Below are positions 56,206 to 64,000 of a DNA stretch of 64,000 nt, one piece after another. Numbering within the stretch: the first letter of the stretch is position 1; every line of letters starts with the position of its first letter. The position numbers and the translations under genes are program-made. Below the pieces are notes generated by a model. That model worked only from the letters and a program-made list of their open reading frames with translations. It searched no databases and was not told where the DNA came from. This DNA comes from Sinotaia quadrata (lineage: Eukaryota; Mollusca; Gastropoda; Architaenioglossa; Viviparidae), in the NCBI GenBank assembly GCA_028829895.1, contig CM054183.1:75813571-75877570 (forward strand). The letters are read 5' to 3'.

Positions 56206-57862
56206 TCCTCTATCAGCAACCCTTCTGTGAAGATGTTCTCTGCAAGAGTACTGCTGCTCTAGAAATTCTTCCCAACAGAGATGGAAATAAATGATTTTTA
56301 TATTTCGTTAAGTACAGCCTGTAGTAAACTAATACTCACCAGTTTGTATTTATTTGGAACTTGAACTATTACTTAGCTATAATGTTCTTTAGAATTTTAT
56401 TTATAAAGGTTGATAATTGCATCCATTTTGACAACTCAACATGAACAGCAGTCTTAATCAACCCTTTCATTATATAATTAAATCACCAATTCATTCATTA
56501 GACTTTGTTCATTCTAACAACTGTCCCTTCTTGTCTAGGAGTGACTGGGGGTGAGCCAAATACATGTCTAACAATCTATCTGGTGTGTGACCAATCATAT
56601 CAATTTGTGACTGTACTTGCATCTGTGAATAGGAATGAGAATGGTGCCCCAAACCAACAACTATAGTCATATATATCCATAGAAATGCCTTAACACAATC
56701 CTCATTTAAAGCAATGTGAAATGTACATATTTTAAAGTAATGACTGGTAGTGGTATATCAGTTGAAGGCATAAAACCTAGCCCAGCCTCACATCAATAAA
56801 TTTATTTTAAAAAAATATGGAAAGTAATAAATGAGAAAATTTAGTGCAAGCACAAGTAATCTGAATGGGATCTTTTGCTGGTTACAGGGAAATTGATCAG
56901 TTAATTTAAATATACTTTTACTCCAGTAATCCAAACTTGACTTTGAATGTCAAACTGAAGGGCAGGCAGAAATCTGACCGGCCAGTTGTAGTGAACAAGC
57001 ATGGGTGTAGAAAGATAACCTTGACCATAAGTACGCATCATTGAAGGTGTAGGGATGAGAGTAACCCTACCAACAAAAACAACTCAAGACATCTTCCAGC
57101 TTAATGCATAAGTATGAATGAGAGAGCATGGGAAGTAGCCTTGAACCTTAGGTCAGGTTGGCCAGTCCTTAAATAGGAAGGAAAATTCATAATGAGTGCT
57201 TTTTCTCACCATAATGACACATCTCAGATGTGTAGCGAAGAACCTGGTCTAAAGTGTGAAGAATAGATCAAGATCTGATATGAAAGTATAGCCTAGAAAG
57301 GCTTTATTAAAAAAGAATGAATGAGACTGTGTAGAAAAATCCATAAGCTACTAATACAGATGATGTTTTGATCCTTCAACGAGGAAAGGTACCTTTTGCA
57401 TTTCATTATTTTTATGACCAACACTTTGTGTACAGTGTAAGCAGAATAATTTGTCATGTATAATTAATCCACATTTTATTTCAGCTTAGTGAGATTGTGC
57501 TCAGAGAAAATAGATTTAGCCATTGCACAAGAGCACTTTACAGTTAGCATATAGCAATCTCTGTTTACTGAATATATTAATTGTAGGATCACATTGCATT
57601 GCATCACATCCACAGCACTATCTGTTGAGATTTTGGTTGTTGATACCTCAGTCTGTTGATTTGTATGAACATCATACTTCATTTTCTTTGAGAGCCAAGA
57701 AGTCTACCTAGACTGAGTCTGTGACATGGTCCCTAATCGACACATCATAAATACAAGAGCACCAACACTAAGAGACTCCACCAGTGTAAAATAAGGTTAC
57801 ATTAACCAGAAATGTGAAAACTGGGGGAGAACTTTTAGAGGTAGAGGACAGAAGAAAAACTG
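56206..57862. other. Unique spacer, no gene seen
   Basis: Less repetitive than elsewhere, but both strands have frequent stops and no exon-like segment was found. Confidence 0.4.
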
Positions 57863-57864
57863 AG

Positions 57865-58035
57865 AGGGAAGTATGAACTTGCTAGACTTGGTTTAGAGGG
57901 AAGTATGAACTTGCTAGGCTTGGTTTAGAGGGAAGTATGAACTTGCTAGACTTGGTTTAGAGGGAAGTATGAACTTGCTAGACTTGGTTTAGAGGGAAGT
58001 ATGAACTTGCTACACTTGGTTTAGAGGGAAGTTAG
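57865..58035. repeat. 32-bp minisatellite, ~5 copies
   Basis: GAGGGAAGTATGAACTTGCT plus AGACTTGGTTTA. Confidence 0.95.
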
Positions 58036-58985
58036 CAAAGGGAGGCTAAAGGTTCTCCTGATAGATATGTGGAACTATAACTGTGAAATTTGTAAATTGA
58101 TTGCTATTTTTTACCGTTTATTGTTTATTTCATATAAATATTTTATTAATTTTTCACCTGTCTTGTGTGTGAGCGCGAAAGCGGAGGAAGCCAGAAGCGC
58201 ACCCTACACTCAATCAAAAAAATCACCTGTCTTGTGCCATTTCTTATAATGTTCACTTCATGTAAGATTCATCATTTGTAATCATTGTATCTGTCTTTTG
58301 TCTTCGTTTAATTAAATGTGAGGAATTCATTCCTCTGGGGGCTTGTACGAGCTACTGGAAGTGGTTGACCTCAATTGTTGTGCTGATCGTAGTATCCATG
58401 AATATATGGGCGACCAACAGTTTACACATACATATATCAATGCAATGACGATACTCTAACAACATATGCAGTCTTACTAATTCAGTCATTCACAAATTCA
58501 AACAATCCTAATGAACATCTTTATTTTTTATTTATGATATAAAACCTTTTTGTCAGAATAATGAAAGTTTGCTTTTTGTGGATGTGATCATACATGTAAT
58601 TAAATATAGATCAGAAACAATTACAGGATAGAGGAAAAAGAAGTGCATTAACACAACACTTTTATATAATTTCCACATATATTTAACCTGATTAATTACA
58701 GGATAGTGGAAAAAGAAGTGCATTAAACACAACATTTAAATAATTTCCACAGATATTTAACCTGATATACAGGTGGTGCACATATATACTAATTACTACA
58801 CACAGATTGTCACTCACAATATAAACATTAAGACAATATTCCTTAGAAGAAATAGCACAAATAATTATAATTTACTAACACATTCAGCCAAAGCAGAAAC
58901 AATTAGTACCCAATAACATTTTAAAGCTGAGTGATCAAACACAGGAAAAATTTAATTTATTTTCTAAGCACAGTCTCTAATGGTT
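58036..58985. other. Spacer, possible LTR end at 58336
   Basis: TGGGGGCTTG at 58336-58345 resembles a proline-tRNA primer site and matches 23895-23904. A ~77-bp duplication (TTACAGGATAGAGGAAAAAG) lies at 58618-58760. No gene. Confidence 0.3.
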
Positions 58986-58989
58986 CTCT

Positions 58990-59420
58990 TGTTTTTGAAT
59001 TTTGTCATTCAAAGCACAATGTTCAAATATTTTTAAATATATCATTCCAGACATAGTGTTTTGTAATTTTAATTGTATCATTCCATACACAATGTTCTCC
59101 ATTTTTAAATTGATTTATTCCAAACATAATAACTTACATGTTTTTAATTGTACCATTCCAGACAACATTTTGTAATTTTATTTGTATCATTCCAGACATA
59201 TTACTTTTATATTTTTTTAATTGTATCATTTCAGACATAATGTTCATGTATTTTTGATTCCAGACATAAAGTTCATTTGTTTTGAATTGTATCATTCCAG
59301 ACATAATGTTTTTGTATTTTTAATAGTATCATTCCAGATACAATTTTTTGGTACTATTAACATATAATTCCAGACATAATGATTTTATAATTTTAATAGT
59401 GTCATTACAGACATAGTTGT
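58990..59420. repeat. ~40-bp degenerate minisatellite, ~11 copies
   Basis: TGTATCATTCCAGACATAAT plus variable T-rich filler. Confidence 0.85.
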
Positions 59421-59624
59421 GGGTTGTTGGTTTTTGTGTGTGTGTGTGTACTTTCAATTGCATTTGATGCATAGTTGTTCTTGAACTCTGATATATAAAC
59501 TTAACAAATGACATGATCTTTTGAACTGATAGAATTATCATGCCAGATTTTGAGCTGATAAAATTCACAAGCCAGATTCTGAGCTTATAAAACTCATATA
59601 ACAGATTTAAATGAGCTCATGTGA

Positions 59625-60175
59625 TAAGTATTATGTAAAAAGAAAATAGGAATTAATACAAACTCCAATGATGAATATTACATAAACATAAGAATTAATA
59701 CAAACTCCAGTGATGAATATTACACAAAAAGGAGAATTAATACACACTCTAATGAGAATTATTACATAAAAATAAGAAGAATTAATAAAAGTCCAGTGAT
59801 GAATATTACATAAGGAGAAGAAACCAATTAATATGAACTCTAGTGATGAATATTACATAAAGAGAGAAAAAAACCAATTATTACAAAGTCCAGTGATGAT
59901 AAAGAGATTAAAGATCATTAATACAAATTCCAATGATGAATATTACAGCAGAGTAAAATGATGATTAATACTAAATCCAGTGAAAGGCATTAAATAAAGA
60001 GAAAATACATATAGATAAATTAATACACACTCCAGTGACAAGCATTATATAAAACAAAAAGAGACAAATAAATACAAACTGCATTAATAACTTAAGAGAA
60101 AATGCATGCTGATAAATTAATAAAAACTCATATTAAAAAAAAAAGACCACAAAATTAATACACACTCACTAAAAT
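59625..60175. repeat. ~45-60-bp degenerate minisatellite, ~11 copies
   Basis: ATTAATACAAACTCCAGTGA and TGAATATTACATAAA words separated by purine-rich filler of variable length. Confidence 0.85.
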
Positions 60176-62025
60176 GACTAGAAAACAAAAGTGCTAACAG
60201 CAATGCTTATAAACATAAAAAAATGAATCAATAAAGAAATATTTCTAGAATTATTATAAAGAATATTATATACTTATAAATATCCAACTAAAAACCAAAA
60301 TAATATATTTTCAAGCAGACATTTCTTTTACTCAGTTTCTAACTAAAATATTCTTATATGTAAACATACTTTTAATATTAAGGTTCTAACAGAAAGAATA
60401 TAAATGAGTTTCTCTTTGAGCTATAATAAAAAAAATAATTAAATACAAACAGTAAATAATTTAATTAATAAAAGAAACTATCAATTACTATGAGTTAAAT
60501 AGTGTTATTTAATGCAAATAAAATAAACAACAAAATATTTTTGAAAAATATTATATGATGACTCTCTTGACAAAATGTTTTGTTTCAAATATAAAAGTAA
60601 ATAAATAAGTAAACAACAAAACTATTAAAAAAATATTATACATCACACACACTACTTACTCTCAAGGTTATGCTTTTAGAATTATTTTTAATGACATATT
60701 CAAAGCTTCATATACATTTGTTTTTTCATTGCCAAATGTGTGTGTGTGTGTGCACGTGCATGCATTCATGAATATGTAATATCACACAAATATATATTAT
60801 GACATTTATTAATTTGTCATTTAAATAATTCTAATTTTATAATTATAACATTGCTATTTTTTCTATGATACTATTAAAAACATGCTTATGACATTATCCT
60901 TGTTTCCTAAAAGGAGTTTAGTGATAACTAAACTGTAAACAGATAGATGTTTAAATGATTTGGTGTAATAGAAAAAAACAGGATTAATATTTTAAAAAAT
61001 ACATAGTGGAAAACATTATTTCTACAAAATAATAAATTGAAATTTCCATATAATTAGAATTTTTGACTTTGTGCAATTTAATTTTTTTTTTTTTTTAAAT
61101 TAAAAAAATTCTCATATTTATATAGATAAGAGAGAGAATCAAAAAATGGTAGTTTAAATCAATCTCTTCATTTACACACAAACACAAATTAAAAGGATAT
61201 ATCAGGCATGTAATGCATTAAATAAAAAATCAAAAGTAAAAAAACCAGACCTATAGAGATGCAGGCAGCTATATAGTATAACAATTAGAAGTAGAGGCAT
61301 TTTGAAAAATAAAACAAATAAACCAAACGAGTATGCTGAGATGCAGGCAGCTGGATATAGTACAACATAAATAAATTAAAACAAGACAGACATGTATAGA
61401 TGTATGAAGACTGAAAATAGTAAAACATATAGATGAAAGCCTTTTCAAATAATGAAACAAATATACATGTATTAAACTGTTATAAGAATATAAAGATGTT
61501 TAGAAATAACAAAATACATATATACAATTTGAAGTAACACACATACTGAGACAGTAAAAAATACAGGTTTGTGTATGTGAGAGAGAAGGGGTGGGGGAGA
61601 GAAAGAAAGTTAAATTATGTTACATCTAAAACATAACATAAAAACAACTGAAACACCAAGACATAGTTACAGGCAGTTTGAAATGACATACATATATAGA
61701 TAGATGGTCAGACAGGCAGACAAACAGAGAAATACATAGATATATAGATAGATAGAAAGACAGTAGATAGATAGAAAGAAAAGGCAGTATGAAACAAAGA
61801 AAAATGTGTACGCACACACACACACACACAGTTAAAATAGCATGAAATAAAAAAATATTTGCAAAGAAATATATATATATACAAGCACAAATAATTAGGA
61901 AATAAATCACACATACCAACAAAAACACAAATATTTCAAACACTATACAGTACATTAAAACTTGTACACACACTGAAATGCATCTTATAAGCTACAGTAA
62001 AAAATAAATTTATGAAAGCATTACC
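60176..62025. other. Very AT-rich spacer
   Basis: Long A/T runs, a GT run near 60738-60750, a ~65-bp decayed repeat (GAGATGCAGGCAGCTATATA) at 61255-61390, GATAGATA words at 61695-61775 and a CA run near 61813-61830. No gene. Confidence 0.5.
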
Positions 62026-62029
62026 ATGC

Positions 62030-62300
62030 TTGGGCAACTGTCATCACAAATATTCATCACTGACACTGTAATGTGTCATTAAGATATGCACTATTGTGAC
62101 AGCTGCCATCACAAGTGTTCATCATTGATACTGACATGTCATTAATAAGACATGCATTACTGTGTAGTGACAAATGGCATCACACATGTTCATTATTAAT
62201 ACTGAAATATGTGTAGTGACAATTGCCATTATGTGGTCATCATTGATACTGAAATATAATCAGATATGCACTAATGTGTTGTGATAGCTGGCATAATGAA
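62030..62300. repeat. ~62-bp degenerate repeat, 4 copies
   Basis: GCTGCCATCACAAGTGTTCA and CATTAAGATATGCACTATTGTG words recur with decay. Confidence 0.75.
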
Positions 62301-64000
62301 TTTTGCATGATTAGACTGATTGGTGACATAAAGATTAAAGTACTCTAGTAATCCTATACAGATATCTGTCATACAAGTATGTAATAGTGTGCACTGACAG
62401 ATGACAGTTAAAAATTATTAAAATCTACAACATAGATCTGCACTGGTAATTCAAACCATCTATTGCTATAAATTACTAATAGTGGACAGTGTTCGTATGC
62501 TGATTGATACTTGTCACTGTCAACTTAATACTCTTGGTGTATGATGATGTATTTTGCTGAATTAACACTATCATCTATGAAATGATCAGGTATGAATTAA
62601 ATAAATATATATGTCTGAAGATTGACTACTGATACCAACTTATTAATCGAAGGACAAATCAAAAAGAACTATAGTTATGTATTAAATGAATAATTAAGGT
62701 ATACAAATGAACTCAGCATGAATGAGAACATGAGGGATGTTTACCCTTATATCAATAAACCTCTCTCACACATAGGCACACACAAGCATATACACACCTA
62801 TTAATAATCAAACTAATTCAGCTGAATTTTAATTGTATACATTTCCAAAGAAAATTTCATTAACAGACAAAACAATGTATATCATTGCACAAAACCCTTT
62901 CTTAAATTAATGTGAATGAAACATAAACAAAAAAACTTTACAGAGACAGCAATAAATAAATAAATGCATAACTCTTAACATAAAGAAACCAAATTTGTGT
63001 GTGTGCATTTGTAAGTGTGCTTTCAAGACAAAACATTAACAGAATGATGTTCATAAAAACATAATATAAAAAGGCTTATGTCACCTAATGGCTTAATGGC
63101 TTATGTAGTCCACACACACCCCTCCTCTGAAAAAACAGACTACATGTAAACCTAGCTTCTAGAAAAGCTTACCCTTATTATCAGGCTGGAAACATACCTG
63201 AATGTTCCAGAGAGCCCACTAAATTAACCAATCAAAGCAATGCTCAGCTGCATAAAACTCCCAGTATGAATTTGTATAGCTTACTTGAAAGTTTGTTCCT
63301 CAAATACTAGTAGTAATAATAATATGCAACAGCAAGGTGTACTGTTATATATCACTATAAATGAATATCATCTAAAAAAATATAGAAGTTGTTCACACAA
63401 AGATCACTGGCAATTAACTGTTCACAAACAAATCACTTCTAAAGTGTGAGCAGAGAAAAGATGCATTCATTAAAAGTGATTTTACAGAAATGTATTTAGT
63501 TTAATTCAAGAAGAGAAGGAATTTACTAATAAAAAAGTTAGTTCAGTAAGAATCATAAACCCATCATTTATATGAGAAATTAATAAGTGGATTATGCTGG
63601 AGAGAACAGTAACTGAAAGAAAAAGGACCTAGCACAGAGAATGTCATGGGTTCAAGAACAGTTTTCATCTTTTGGGATTTGTTCAACAAATCCTCACCCA
63701 TTCATCAACTTAGTAGACATGGTTATAAATGTTTCAAACTTTCTGCAGTACTGGTTGGTATACATAAATACCCATTTTAACTGTTATTTTATTATAAATA
63801 TTCATTTATAGGTCTTTGTTTAATTCAAGAAAATAAAGACTAATAAAATAATAATAATAACACACACATACGTTCCATTTATTTAAGAACAAAAAAGATA
63901 TACATGTACTAAAATGTGAATTATTACCAAAATATATCTCTATACATAACCCTGTTTTATCCAAAGATAGAGAAAATATATTAAAAATTTTATTTCAGTA
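62301..64000. other. AT-rich spacer to window end
   Basis: No exon, repeat array or element that I can support. Both strands carry frequent stops. Confidence 0.4.

Overview
The window is nuclear DNA of an animal. Coding sequence is in short exons with GT/AG borders, and introns and spacers are AT-rich and packed with microsatellites and minisatellites. The gene families seen (a beta-1,4-galactosyltransferase with the metazoan exon plan, a galaxin-like dicysteine-repeat protein) and the minisatellite load suggest a lophotrochozoan, most likely a gastropod mollusc. That taxonomic call is an inference. There is no sign of prokaryotic operons, CRISPR arrays or a complete mobile element.

All coding sequence I can support with confidence is on the minus strand, so genes read right to left. 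(1) 1439-3636: two phase-compatible exons of an unrecognised gene that continues left, with a CRE/X-box-like promoter near 3723-3748. (2) 6067-6233: a charged, helical exon whose splice-donor region has been copied into a 45-bp minisatellite. (3) 10249-15520: a two-exon gene for a putative secreted, very acidic heptapeptide-repeat precursor with two furin-type RxRR sites near its C-terminus. (4) 17.6-23.1 kb: three short, weaker terminal-exon candidates. (5) 26413-40690: a beta-1,4-galactosyltransferase-family gene with exons 1-5 and two alternative, homologous last exons (29842-30097 and 26413-26587). All splice phases fit and give 367-aa or 340-aa type II Golgi enzymes. (6) 48808-48974: a possible terminal exon with a poly(A) signal. 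(7) 52031-55258: a galaxin-like gene with a signal-peptide exon and one dicysteine-repeat exon, 164 aa.

Between these lie about 60 tandem arrays (unit 21-75 bp), several long dinucleotide runs, a degenerate non-LTR retrotransposon fragment with a FADD box in galactosyltransferase intron 3, two terminal-inverted-repeat MITE-like elements (32249-32479, hAT-like; 53270-53543), a hAT-like end at about 47.9 kb and a tRNA-like SINE head at about 22.85 kb. A strong heat-shock-element array with a TATA box sits at 41137-41175, facing the plus strand, with no heat-shock protein ORF after it. The right end (about 56-64 kb) is AT-rich and shows no gene.

The galactosyltransferase and galaxin-like genes are both for the secretory pathway, as is probably the acidic precursor. 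I see no evidence that they form one functional system. The most interesting points are the duplicated alternative last exons and active-site substitutions of the galactosyltransferase, the acidic furin-cut precursor, the heat-shock promoter without an obvious gene, and the minisatellite made from a splice donor.
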